A stretch of 20,492 nucleotides of DNA from a virus (IMGVR_UViG_3300049846_000804:1-20492), one strand, 5' to 3'; positions 5,013 to 13,328 are shown, numbered from the stretch's first letter. Numbers and translations: made by a program. Notes: generated from the sequence alone by a model not told the origin.

Positions 5013-7717
5013 GGCAGCAAGGGGAGAGTGGAAATGTCCTGCTTGAGGTAGCCCTCAAGGTATGCGCCGTTCAACATCTGGATGACGCCAGTGCTGGTGA
5101 TCTTCAGGCGATCGACAGGGGACGCGTTGCCTGATGTCGCGGAAGCAAATACAAGCCTCGCAGGCACCGAGCTAGCAGTAGGAGTGCCATCTACCTCGCA
5201 TCGGATGTTCCCTGCAAGACTGAAGCCAGTGCCGTTTGCGCCATGCCATTCGATGGCTCCGATGTTGTCGTCAACCTGCAGGGCCTCTCTGGCAGTACCT
5301 CTAGCCTTTGAGAACAGAAAGACATTGGGGAAAGCAGTGCTGTCGTTGCGATGGGTGCCCAAGCTGCCACTGGACCCGATGACCTGCAGCTTGCAGACAC
5401 CAGTTGTCGGATTGTGCGCATCCCCGATGGGCGTGGCGGAACCAAGAAGCAGCCTGCCGGTCCCGATCGACAGCGAGCTGCCGGCAGCCTTAGGGGTGAT
5501 CGTGCTGCCGTCGCTGGACCAGAAAGTGGCCGCCAGCAGCTGATCTGCACTCACCACGCGCCCCGCCGTGCCTGCTGTGATAGCTGAAGCATCTGCCAGG
5601 CGAACAATGCCTGCAACGGCGGTGGTGGCTGACGGCAGCAACGCCGGCAGCGACTTGTTGACCCACTGGCCACTACCCCCCAGCGCCAGAACTTCATCAG
5701 CAGCCGGCGCGGTCAAGACAACGTCCAGGAGGTCGTCGAGGTTGCTCGCGCCACCTCCCCCGCCGCCACCACTTGCGCCGTTCAGAGTGTCAACGCGCAC
5801 CCAGCCTGCAGCGGCGCCGTTACACAGGATCCAGTCGCCTGCGTCGAAGGTGGTGCTGGCGGCCTGAGCTGTGCCGGCGCCAGGCGTGGTGCAAACAAAA
5901 TAAGCGCCAGCGGCTGCGTCAGACGCGACGGGGATAGCGTCGTTGACCTTGAAACCTTCGGCGGTGCCGAACTGCGTGACACCCGTGATAACACCTGTGG
6001 CAGCATTGAAGACACCGCAGTAGCGCAGGTTTTCAGCAGTCAGGCGACCAGTACCGATCGGGAACCAGCTGTTCCCGTTCCACATGCGCACAGCTCCTGT
6101 CGATTCCTGGAGCCACAACATCCCGTTGTGGACCGTATTGGCCTGGGATGGAACTGCCTCCTGGATGAAGGAAACGGCGTAGTCGGCCAGCTTCTCCTGG
6201 GTGATGCTGCGGTTGCCGATCAGCGCGGAGTCCAGCGTGCCGCTGGTCAGCTTCCCAGCGTCCAAGCTGGGGATGTCAGCAGCCACAAGGGAGCCGCCCG
6301 CTGTGACGTGGCCCGTGGCGTTGACCGTCACTTTGGTGTGAACGCCCGCTATGACACCGCTGGTGCTGTGGGTGACTGCGCCATTGCCGTCGATAGATAG
6401 GACCGGGCCAGGAAAGGATGCCGCGCCGGCCGCTGCAGCGGTTGCCAGGGGGAGGTCAGCGGCCACCAAAGCAGCGGTGCTCTTGATATGGCCGTTGGCG
6501 TCGTAGGTGATGCCGTTGCGAGTGCCCGCCACCACGGTGTTGGAATGGCTGACTGCACCCACGCCGCTGACACTCAGGCCACCGGTGGGGCTGATCGAAA
6601 CCACCCCGGCTGCTGTGGTGGTCGCGGTGGGCAGGTCGGCCGCCTGGATGGCAGCGGTGCCCGTGATGTGCCCCTGCGCGTCGTAGCTGATGCCGTTGCG
6701 ACTGCCGGCGGTGAGCGCATTGGTGTGGCCGATGGCCCCGTTGGTGATGTCCAGCCCCCGGTCGACGATCCCCGCCGCCAGCTTGGACAACGGCACCGAA
6801 CCCGCCGCCAGCTTGGCTCCGTCAATCCCTGTCGCCAGCTTGGCGTCGGTGATCGCTCCCGCAGCCACAGCCGCAGTATCGACCGCCCCATCAGCTAGCT
6901 CTGTTGCGGTGATCGCATCGGCCGCGATCTGCACCGTGGTCACACTGCCTGAGACCAGCTTGGCTCCATCAATGCCAGCCGCCAGCTTGGCGTTGGTGAC
7001 GGCCAGGGCAGCGATAGCGGCAGTGTCAACGGCATTGTCCGCCAGCTCCGAAGCGCCGACGCTGTTGGCAGCCAGCTCGCGGGCAGTGATGCTGTCTGCG
7101 GCCAGCTTGCCGCCATCAATGTCGGTCGCAAGCAGCGTGTTGGTGATGGCGCCAGCGGCAATCTGCGTGGTGCCGACGCTGCCTGCCGTGAGTTTGGCGC
7201 CACTGATGCCGGCGGCCAGCTTGGCGTTGTCGACGCTGGCGTCGAGCAGCTTGGCACCATCAATGCCGGTGGCCAGCTTGACGTTGGTGATGGCGGTGTC
7301 CACCACCGCGGCCGTATCGACAGCCCCATCGGCCAGCTCCACTGCCGTGATGGCGTTGGCGGCGATCTGGGTCGAACCCACGCTGTCGGCCAGCAGCTTG
7401 GTGCCATCGATCCCGGTGGCTAGCTTGGCGTTGGTGACCGCCAGGGCGGCGATTGCCTCCGTGTCCACCGCGTTGTCGGCCAGCTCGACGGCGGTGACGG
7501 AGTTGGCGGCCAGCTGGGTGCTGGTCACGCTGTCGGCGGTCAGCTTGGCGCCGGGGATGGCGCCGTCGTCCACGAAGGCGATGCCTCGCTGGACCACTCC
7601 CTTGAGGCTCAGCCGGCGCGTCTCGCTGGAGCTGTAATCGGCAACCGCCAGGTCATCGGTCGCTTCCGCGTCAGCGGGTAGCAGCACCGGAAGTTCCGAG
7701 ATCCTTAGGTCCGCCAC
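5009..7717 (-). CDS. Long tail fibre protein with decapeptide repeats
   Basis: The protein has 902 residues and a GTG start at 7717. Residues 1-45 (RISELPVLLPAD, then DDLAVADYSSSETRR) resemble the N-terminal attachment segment of fibres. Residues 52-315 are an almost unbroken series of 9-10-residue repeats. Residues 327-483 hold three longer repeats built on an AGxRNGIxYDAxGHI-type core followed by AADLP or AADIP. Around 530-640 is a domain with MLWLQESTGAVRMWNG and a strand-rich stretch. Residues 649-656 are a poly-Gly hinge followed by SNLDDLLDV. Residues 696-730 match a module of the next fibre. The C-terminal 170 residues are a mixed beta domain. It ends in an ATGA overlap with the second fibre gene. 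A long trimeric fibre shaft is the likely structure. Confidence 0.85.
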   Translation of the reverse strand: MADLRISELPVLLPADAEATDDLAVADYSSSETRRLSLKGVVQRGIAFVDDGAIPGAKLTADSVTSTQLAANSVTAVELADNAVDTEAIAALAVTNAKLATGIDGTKLLADSVGSTQIAANAITAVELADGAVDTAAVVDTAITNVKLATGIDGAKLLDASVDNAKLAAGISGAKLTAGSVGTTQIAAGAITNTLLATDIDGGKLAADSITARELAANSVGASELADNAVDTAAIAALAVTNAKLAAGIDGAKLVSGSVTTVQIAADAITATELADGAVDTAAVAAGAITDAKLATGIDGAKLAAGSVPLSKLAAGIVDRGLDITNGAIGHTNALTAGSRNGISYDAQGHITGTAAIQAADLPTATTTAAGVVSISPTGGLSVSGVGAVSHSNTVVAGTRNGITYDANGHIKSTAALVAADLPLATAAAAGAASFPGPVLSIDGNGAVTHSTSGVIAGVHTKVTVNATGHVTAGGSLVAADIPSLDAGKLTSGTLDSALIGNRSITQEKLADYAVSFIQEAVPSQANTVHNGMLWLQESTGAVRMWNGNSWFPIGTGRLTAENLRYCGVFNAATGVITGVTQFGTAEGFKVNDAIPVASDAAAGAYFVCTTPGAGTAQAASTTFDAGDWILCNGAAAGWVRVDTLNGASGGGGGGGASNLDDLLDVVLTAPAADEVLALGGSGQWVNKSLPALLPSATTAVAGIVRLADASAITAGTAGRVVSADQLLAATFWSSDGSTITPKAAGSSLSIGTGRLLLGSATPIGDAHNPTTGVCKLQVIGSSGSLGTHRNDSTAFPNVFLFSKARGTAREALQVDDNIGAIEWHGANGTGFSLAGNIRCEVDGTPTASSVPARLVFASATSGNASPVDRLKITSTGVIQMLNGAYLEGYLKQDISTLPLLP
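6773..7564 (-). repeat. 27 tandem decapeptide coding repeats in the long fibre gene
   Basis: By hand I can divide fibre residues 52-315 into 27 units of 10 (sometimes 9) residues with the pattern [small][A/S][I/V]xxxx[L/I]A[A/D]. Units recur in order, making a superrepeat of about 49 residues (147 bp): SVxxxQIAA-type, AITxxELAD, AVDTAA, TNAKLAT, GIDGAKL. Four superrepeats are complete, and the units between the second and third are shortened, as expected after deletions between homologous units. The DNA repeats well enough (recurrent gccagcttggc) for recombination or slippage. Confidence 0.85.
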
Positions 7718-7737
7718 TCGCCCAGCAACGCACGAAT

Positions 7738-7755
7738 GAGGTCAGTCTACGAGGG
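7738..7755 (-). repeat. 18-bp intergenic element, copy 1
   Basis: The plus-strand sequence GAGGTCAGTCTACGAGGG matches 16 of 18 bases of the element at 9089-9106. It fills about half of the 38-base gap between the 307-residue tail-tube-like gene and the long fibre gene. Read on the minus strand it supplies a second in-frame stop (CCC TCG TAG) just after the gene's own TAG. Confidence 0.6.
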
Positions 7756-8679
7756 CTAACCGGTCTCTTCTATTGTCATGAAGCCGCCCTGTGCAGTTTC
7801 CAACCGGATCCTGTCGGAGACGCCCTGCTCTTGCAGCATGAAAGCGCTGGTGAATCGTGTCCTTAGTTTGATCTCGCCAGTAGTTACAAACTCAATAGTG
7901 GTGCGGATGGGTTCCTTCGCCGAAAAGACCATGCCGACGTTAGTGATGCGAGCGTCAAACTCGTACCAGATCTCGTCGTCTACAGCTTCTGCTCTCCCGT
8001 AGGGCTTGGGACCCCGTCTGATCAATGTGAGCTTGCCCCAGAACTCACTGCCGATCTTCGTGCGAAGAAGCAGCTGGTTCATGTAGATAGGCATCTCCAC
8101 GCTGTCAGAGCTTGTGTTGCAGGCTGCTGGGTCACAGCCTCGGTTGTCGTAGTCGAAGAAGCACTGCAGACGGCCGCTGCCGCTGATCAGCCCTGAGACG
8201 TTGCGCTTGAACTCGTCAGTAAGTGCGGTGACGTCGGTGGCGTCGCGTTCTGTGTTCAGCTCAAAATCGATGACCTGGCCAAGAATCCGCTCACTGTTGT
8301 TCCTGACTCTGAGTTCGATGCTGACAGAGCGGCCTGGGTCTACCAAGTCAACACGCCCAGCAGTTTCACCTGCGACCGCCGCATCGAAGGTGCGGTAGAG
8401 GCGGATGGCGCCCACCTCGTCAACGTAGAGGTAGAACGTCCCATCCTTGTAACGGGTGTTGGTCGGCCATCCGCTAGGGGCGATGAAGTCCAGCAAGCCA
8501 CCATCGGTGGTGCGCAGCTCCACCTGATCCCCCGTGAGAAGGGCCCCTAGCACAAAGTTGAAGCTAAATCTGTTCTTGACATAGTTGACGTCGGAGCGCG
8601 TGACTACACCGCGAACGGCTTCATCAAGGCCGGTGCGTCGCAGCTCTACCAGCCCGTTCTCACCCAGAAGAACCGCCAT
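7756..8679 (-). CDS. Tail-tube-like protein with N-terminal inserted domain
   Basis: The 307-residue protein begins MAVLLGENGLVEL, like its upstream neighbour MAVFSGKDGSLKF. An ungapped hand alignment of residues 136-179 with residues 21-64 of the 130-residue tail-tube-like protein gives 13 identities in 44, including GLxSxxG and DN at the end. The C-terminal strands also match (FDARITNVGMVFSAKE with FNCYINSVSVACSTGE, and the later TGE). I therefore read it as a paralogue carrying an extra beta-rich domain at about residues 20-130 (TGDQVELRTTDGG, YLYVDEVGAIRLY). It could form a specialised ring at the tail tip or anchor the fibres that follow; this is inference. TGATG coupling joins it to the upstream gene. 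Confidence 0.6.
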   Translation of the reverse strand: MAVLLGENGLVELRRTGLDEAVRGVVTRSDVNYVKNRFSFNFVLGALLTGDQVELRTTDGGLLDFIAPSGWPTNTRYKDGTFYLYVDEVGAIRLYRTFDAAVAGETAGRVDLVDPGRSVSIELRVRNNSERILGQVIDFELNTERDATDVTALTDEFKRNVSGLISGSGRLQCFFDYDNRGCDPAACNTSSDSVEMPIYMNQLLLRTKIGSEFWGKLTLIRRGPKPYGRAEAVDDEIWYEFDARITNVGMVFSAKEPIRTTIEFVTTGEIKLRTRFTSAFMLQEQGVSDRIRLETAQGGFMTIEETG

Positions 8680-9071
8680 CAGAGCGTTGCGCTGGTGTAC
8701 TCCCCTGTGCGGGTAAATTGAACATTGGCCGTCATCACCTCCCCCGTCGAGCAGGCGACGCTAACGCTATTGATGTAGCAGTTGAACTTCAGTGACTTAG
8801 CGCCGTAGATCAGTTCGATAGCGCCAGGAGCGGGCACCCCCGTGGTCACACAGTTGTCCAAGATGCCCTGCAAGGTAGTGTTGTCGTCGTGATAGAAGAT
8901 CGTGGCGCTGCCCGTGGCGCTCTTGAGGCCAGCGGTGTAGCTGCGGGAGATCTCCCCCAGGTTGGTGATGTCCAGCGTGTCGAAGCTGGCATCCATAGAC
9001 CAGTCACGCACCCTGGCGATGGTCGTGGTGTCGAACTTCAGACTGCCATCCTTGCCGCTGAAAACTGCCAC
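8679..9071 (-). CDS. Tail-tube-like structural protein
   Basis: The 130-residue protein has a GTG start at 9071, preceded by GAGG at good spacing. It is strand-rich with a single DN loop and ends in paired strands (NCYINSVSVACSTG, TANVQFTRTGEY), matching the size and layout of short phage tail tube proteins and related tail-terminator or tip hub proteins. Its place after the J-like gene is not the usual place of the major tube gene, which normally precedes the assembly chaperones; the gene ending at 20327 may occupy that usual place. It may therefore be a tail-tip variant of the tube fold. It is a paralogue of the next gene by hand alignment. Role is inferred from fold-level resemblance only. 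Confidence 0.6.
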   Translation of the reverse strand: MAVFSGKDGSLKFDTTTIARVRDWSMDASFDTLDITNLGEISRSYTAGLKSATGSATIFYHDDNTTLQGILDNCVTTGVPAPGAIELIYGAKSLKFNCYINSVSVACSTGEVMTANVQFTRTGEYTSATL

Positions 9072-9088
9072 TGCTACGCCTCGGAGTT

Positions 9089-9106
9089 GAGTTCAGTCTA
9101 CGAAGG
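9089..9106 (-). repeat. 18-bp intergenic element, copy 2
   Basis: The plus-strand sequence GAGTTCAGTCTACGAAGG matches 16 of 18 bases of the element at 7738-7755. On the minus strand it includes the end of the 134-residue gene (CCT TCG TAG) and runs into the 26-base gap before the 130-residue tail-tube-like gene. Confidence 0.6.
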
Positions 9107-9502
9107 GTCGAGCCTGCCAACAAACCGGCACTGCAGGGAGCTGACCCCCGGCACCACGCTCTCCACCGATGGGGGTTCAGCGAAGCGCCAGCGCAGGCCG
9201 CTGTTGTTGATCTCCGCGAAGTAGGGCGCCAGCTCATCTGAGGCTCCCACCGTGCCGTCCGTCGCGGAGAAGGTGATCCAGTCGTCTGCCACCACCGCCT
9301 GGTCGTAGAGCGCCAGCACCTGGGCAGCGCGGGCATCGGGGATGTTGGCGAAGCCCAACCGCAGCTCGGAGTCCACCCGGCGGTTGCCGTAGCGCAGGAT
9401 CGTCGTGGCGCCGTTGAGGGCCTTGAACTCCGTCTGGGGCAGGGCGCCAGGAGAGTAGCTGCGGCTGGTGGGCCTCAAGGCGGGGAAGGCTCGCGGTGCC
9501 AT
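9098..9502 (-). CDS. Small tail protein following the tail tip gene
   Basis: The 134-residue protein has an ATG at 9502 overlapping the J-like stop by one base (TGATG). The N-terminal SRSYSPGALPQTEFKALNG, a central helix (DARAAQVLALYDQAV), and the C-terminal LRWRFAEPPSVESVVPGVS form a pattern I recall from proteins next to J-like genes in cyanobacterial siphophages and prophages, which have no firm function. It is likely a tail-tip or fibre-attachment component. No enzymatic motif, membrane segment or Cys cluster (one Cys only) is present. The recollection of the family is from memory and could not be checked. Confidence 0.6.
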   Translation of the reverse strand: MAPRAFPALRPTSRSYSPGALPQTEFKALNGATTILRYGNRRVDSELRLGFANIPDARAAQVLALYDQAVVADDWITFSATDGTVGASDELAPYFAEINNSGLRWRFAEPPSVESVVPGVSSLQCRFVGRLDPS

Positions 9503-12500
9503 CAGCCCACCTCCACCTTAAACGCTGAGTCAGACCAGTCTAGGGCGGCCAGGCTGCCTGAACTCGTCAGTGGCGCGAAGCTCGCTGAGACATCCACTAG
9601 CCCGTCATCGGCGTAGCTCAGGGTCTCAACCTTGTAGGTGCGGCTGGTGGTTGTGGTGTTCTTGATGGTGAACACCGTGCCCCACAGAGCGGTCTGTGAG
9701 GTGCGGCCGTTGCTGGATGTCAGCGTGGCTTCAAGCACCCCCGTGGAGCCTGGGGCCCAGTAGATGATCGTGGCACTGGATGGCAGGGTGCCGACGCAGG
9801 TGATGGTGCCGTCGGGGCCGATGGTGCCGTTGTTGAAGCGGCTGGTGTGGCTGGCCTCCGACACCAGGCGGAAGTAGTCGCCAGGGGCCAGGCCCATGGC
9901 GGCCTGGGGAGTGGTCTTGAACTGGACGGCATGGTCCACCATCTGGCGAGTGCGCAGGGCGTACTTGGCGAAGGTGATCGGGTGCGCCTGGGTGGTACAG
10001 AAGCTGCTCATGTCGAACTGCTCCTCGGGGTCGGCGTCGCTGCCGCCCTCTGCGTCGGAGAGGCGCACCGTCACCACACGGGTCTGGGGGAAGCCGTTTT
10101 CCTTGTCCTGGCGCCACTGCAGCACCGCCTTGAACAGCTTGCGCTCCTCGGGCGAAAGGAAGGTCACCCGCAGGTCTCGGATGTTGCCATCGGTGAAAAG
10201 CGCCTTGATCTCAGGCTTGCCTGCGTTGCTGATCTTGAAGTCGGTGCCGTAGGGGACTGAGGGCACCAGGCTGAACTGACCGCCCAGGATCGTGAAGTCC
10301 AACAGGCAGTAGCCCGCCTGCTCGAAGATCCACTGTCGGATGTTCTGCTTCTCGGTGATGACCCCATCCCAGGTGAAGCCGTTGGCGTCGCAGAACCGGG
10401 CGGCCAGGGTCATGCGGGTGCGGTCCACCTGGCTGGCACTGATGGTGTTGCCGGCGCCCAGCACGGGATCGGTCAGCAGGGCGTAGGCGATCTCAGGCAG
10501 CAGGTTGGTGGCCGACCGACCGCCCTCCACCAGCCGCTCGACCATGCAGCCTCGCTTGATGAAGGCACTGAGGGAGTTGAAGCTCGTCCACTCCTTGGTG
10601 CTGTGGATCCGCAGGCCGGCGAAGGCGAGTTTGTCGTACTGCGGAGCAGCCTGCTCGACCTGCTCGTTGACGTAGACGATCTCATGCTCGGGGCTGTCGT
10701 CATGGCTGGAGCGCTCCGACGAATACAGGTTGAGGTCCGAGATGGCGTCGTACAGGTTGAGGTTTTCGGCAGTGGCAAGGGCAGTCGCATCTGTTGCCAC
10801 CGTCACGGTGGCGTTGGCCTGTGGGATGGTCACCGTTTCGCCGTTGGCAAAGCCCGTGCCTGGGTTGACAATGCTCCAGCTGGAAACACCGTTGGAATAC
10901 GTCCTGACCTGCAATACCAGCCCTGAACCGCTGCCGCCTGTTGCAGTCACCTGCCCGTCGAAGGTGACGGTGATGGAGCTGTAAGACTGCTTGGCGATCT
11001 CGTAATACTCGACCCCGGAAGAAGAATAGCGCAGATTGAGCCTTTCATAGCGAAAACCATCTTTAGTGGTAAAGGGGTTGTCACCCGAAGTGCCAACGAG
11101 CTTGTTATCCCAGTAGAACTCATGGTTGTCGCCGTAAACGTAGTAGTAGACGAGGTTCTTGCTAGTAGCGTTGGAGTTGTAGCGAGTCTCAACTGTCTGC
11201 CACCCCGTAGGAGGAATCGAGCCAGAGCTGTAACTGCTGAGGCTGTTGACCTTGCCGGTGGGCTTCGGAGGCGGGGAACCCTTGATCCACTCGCGGTTAC
11301 ACAACATCCCATCGTTCAAGTACAGCTGGTTGCCCGCAAAGGTGATCGTAAAGCCGCCTGCCTCTCCGTATTGCTGCAGCGTTCCTGGAAACAGCTGCCA
11401 GACCTTTTTGTCCTTGTAAAAACGCAGGGCGCAGTTGCCGTGGTAAGGCAAGAGACGAAACTCGTACTGGCCGAAAGGGTGGCTGATGCGGATGAAGTTG
11501 TACTGGGGCTGGGGTGTGTTGTTGCGGATACAGAACAGCGTGCCGTTGGAGATGGTCTGCCAGGTGCCGTTGCTGCCCAGCGGACGCACCTGCAACTGAA
11601 AGAAACTGAGCCGGTAGATGTACTTGGTCAGCGATCCCAGCGAGTAGCTGCCGTTGTCCCGCTCGTACTTGCTGATGGTGCGAGGGTTGGGGAGAGCGTT
11701 GACGTTGGGGAAGCCGGTGATCTGCTTGTATACCGTGGACTTCAGCCCAATTTCCGTGCAGGTACACTCGCGGTTGTTGCTAACGGTGCCAATCGCTACG
11801 CGGCTAATATGGAAATTGGCGTAGACGGGATCGACGTCTAAGTGCCCGCGAAAGTCGACTGTGCCTGCTTCCAGCGTCTTAAACTCAACAAACTTCTTCT
11901 GTCCGGGCACCCACGGCTCAGCCGGGACCGCTGCCCCCACCACCAGTTGCGACCCAATTAGGTAGGTGTCACCGACGGAGATTGCTTCGTCTGTGGCGTA
12001 GCGTTCTGATTCGGTAAATGAATTGACGTCTTCCACGCCCCAGGGCTGAAACCGCCCCGTGTTTTCCATATCACCGTTTATCTCGTAGCGAAGAAGAGTC
12101 GAATCGCCTCCCTGACTGATGAGAGCACAGAACCTGGGGAACCGCTCGCGGTAAACCTTGTTTTGCTTGATGTCGATGTCTTCCTTGAGATCGGACTCCG
12201 CATCGTCGGGCTTGAGGATCAGCTCGTAGTCGACGCGGTAGACCGCCCCGTTGGGCATGGTGTTGTAGATGCCGAACTGAGTCTGGGTGCCGGGGGTGCG
12301 GGTGCCTGAGAAGTACGGCTGGAAACTGGAACTGCGATCCCAGTAGACGCTGAAGGCATCACTGTGGGTGACGGGGATGGCGGTGCCTTGGGAGTAGCGG
12401 TCGGCGCTGCCCTCGGTGATGCGCCCGCCGTTGCGCTTGAAGTAGAGAGCCAGCTTGGCGTTGGTGTAGTTCTCCAGCAGGGTGTCGCCGATGGCGTAGC

Positions 12501-13011
12501 CAGCGAAGTCGGGTGCTGCCTCCAGCTCGCCGCTGCTGAACATTGCCAAGATGCGCAGCTGCTGGCCGGTGCCCAAGCTCAGCATCTGGGACCAGAGCAG
12601 CGAGCTGCTAACCCGCACTCCCTTGCGGGCAAACACCAAGGGAATGACGGTGCCCAGCGCCGCCAGCTCCTGCACGGAGTCAAAGGCCGTCTGGGGAGCG
12701 AAGCGGCTCTGCCCCTTGACGTCAGGAGTGCGGGCGCTTGGCGGGGTCTTCGGTTCCTGCGGCTTCGGCGCCAGCAGCGCGCTGATCGCCGTCAGCGCGA
12801 TGCCGATGACGAGGTTGATGATGATCGGGACAACAAAACCGGCCCTCACGTCGGGCACCAGCTCGTAGCCCGCTGGGCGCTCGGCGATGTAGCGCTCAGC
12901 CAGATCGACGAAGTACCAATAGTCCTCTTCGCTCAGGCCGAGGGTTTCGCAGAGGGCAACTTCTGCGCTGAGAAGCAAGCGACGACCGGCAGGGCGCCGA
13001 TGGGAGACCAT
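9502..13011 (-). CDS. Tail tip attachment protein, gpJ-like
   Basis: With the ATG at 13011 the product has 1169 residues, similar to lambda gpJ. The N-terminal 60 residues contain AEVALCETLGLSEEDYWYF and RPAGYELVPDV, familiar from cyanophage J-like proteins. Residues about 60-81 are hydrophobic (VVPIIINLVIGIALTAISAL), as in many gpJ/gpI-region proteins. Residues about 675-737 form an inserted beta module (VTATGGSGSGLVLQV then VNPGTGFANGETVTI). From about 857 onward comes the conserved J core (FCDANGFTWDGVI, IFEQAGYCLLDF, ALRTRQMVDHAVQFKT, GLAPGDYFRLVSEA). It should form the tip hub contacting the host. The frame stays open upstream to 13257, but that part is shadow of the NlpC-like gene. The true overlap with that gene is 79 bases; a TTG at 12978 is the other possible start. 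Confidence 0.85.
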   Translation of the reverse strand: MVSHRRPAGRRLLLSAEVALCETLGLSEEDYWYFVDLAERYIAERPAGYELVPDVRAGFVVPIIINLVIGIALTAISALLAPKPQEPKTPPSARTPDVKGQSRFAPQTAFDSVQELAALGTVIPLVFARKGVRVSSSLLWSQMLSLGTGQQLRILAMFSSGELEAAPDFAGYAIGDTLLENYTNAKLALYFKRNGGRITEGSADRYSQGTAIPVTHSDAFSVYWDRSSSFQPYFSGTRTPGTQTQFGIYNTMPNGAVYRVDYELILKPDDAESDLKEDIDIKQNKVYRERFPRFCALISQGGDSTLLRYEINGDMENTGRFQPWGVEDVNSFTESERYATDEAISVGDTYLIGSQLVVGAAVPAEPWVPGQKKFVEFKTLEAGTVDFRGHLDVDPVYANFHISRVAIGTVSNNRECTCTEIGLKSTVYKQITGFPNVNALPNPRTISKYERDNGSYSLGSLTKYIYRLSFFQLQVRPLGSNGTWQTISNGTLFCIRNNTPQPQYNFIRISHPFGQYEFRLLPYHGNCALRFYKDKKVWQLFPGTLQQYGEAGGFTITFAGNQLYLNDGMLCNREWIKGSPPPKPTGKVNSLSSYSSGSIPPTGWQTVETRYNSNATSKNLVYYYVYGDNHEFYWDNKLVGTSGDNPFTTKDGFRYERLNLRYSSSGVEYYEIAKQSYSSITVTFDGQVTATGGSGSGLVLQVRTYSNGVSSWSIVNPGTGFANGETVTIPQANATVTVATDATALATAENLNLYDAISDLNLYSSERSSHDDSPEHEIVYVNEQVEQAAPQYDKLAFAGLRIHSTKEWTSFNSLSAFIKRGCMVERLVEGGRSATNLLPEIAYALLTDPVLGAGNTISASQVDRTRMTLAARFCDANGFTWDGVITEKQNIRQWIFEQAGYCLLDFTILGGQFSLVPSVPYGTDFKISNAGKPEIKALFTDGNIRDLRVTFLSPEERKLFKAVLQWRQDKENGFPQTRVVTVRLSDAEGGSDADPEEQFDMSSFCTTQAHPITFAKYALRTRQMVDHAVQFKTTPQAAMGLAPGDYFRLVSEASHTSRFNNGTIGPDGTITCVGTLPSSATIIYWAPGSTGVLEATLTSSNGRTSQTALWGTVFTIKNTTTTSRTYKVETLSYADDGLVDVSASFAPLTSSGSLAALDWSDSAFKVEVG

Positions 13012-13328
13012 TTCACCGCCGACTCTGCGAAGCTCAGCCACCCGTCCTCCCAGAAAACAGCCAGGCCATAGCCCTTGTCGGCCTGGCACAGAGCAATCAC
13101 GCCACAGTCTAAATTCGCTGTCTGTTGGCCCCAGCGCTCCAGCTCCTCGCGGAAGACGGTGTAGTCGCCGCGGCGCAGGCGGCGATACCAATCCCGTGTC
13201 GGTGCTGGTGCGGTGTAGCCGTAGTGCTCCACCACAGCCTTGGCCAGCCCGAAGCAATCGGTGACACCATGGCGCTCAGGGTCGGCGCCCAGGCGGTAGC
13301 CCATCCCCACCAGCCGGTGGGGCGTCAC
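12933..13328 (-). CDS. NlpC/P60-like tail assembly protein, gpK-like
   Basis: The 131-residue protein has a GTG start at 13328 overlapping the L-like stop (GTGA). VTDCFGLAKAVVEHYGY places candidate nucleophile C25 as in NlpC/P60 cysteine peptidases, followed by WYRRLRRGDYTVFREELERW, typical of the short phage-tail versions. Lambda gpK, in the same gene position, helps mature the tail tip. The strand that should carry the catalytic His reads YGLAVFWEDGWLSF, and I see no His there; H35 is too close to C25 to take that role. The protein may be inactive as a peptidase or use an atypical residue. Its C-terminus (ACFSAQKLPSAKPSA) lies in the overlap with the J-like gene. Confidence 0.7.
   Translation of the reverse strand: MTPHRLVGMGYRLGADPERHGVTDCFGLAKAVVEHYGYTAPAPTRDWYRRLRRGDYTVFREELERWGQQTANLDCGVIALCQADKGYGLAVFWEDGWLSFAESAVKWSPIGALPVVACFSAQKLPSAKPSA

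Noticed and set aside
6690-7637. Long open plus-strand frame across the fibre repeats
   Set aside because: It is antisense to the decapeptide repeats; its Ala/Ser/Val-rich repetitive translation follows from the repeat DNA and high G+C, and it has no ribosome binding site or family resemblance.
13012-13257. 82-residue N-terminal extension of the J-like protein
   Set aside because: It reads the K-like gene out of frame, is Arg/Gly/Pro-rich and lacks resemblance to J-like proteins; the ATG at 13011 precedes the conserved start.
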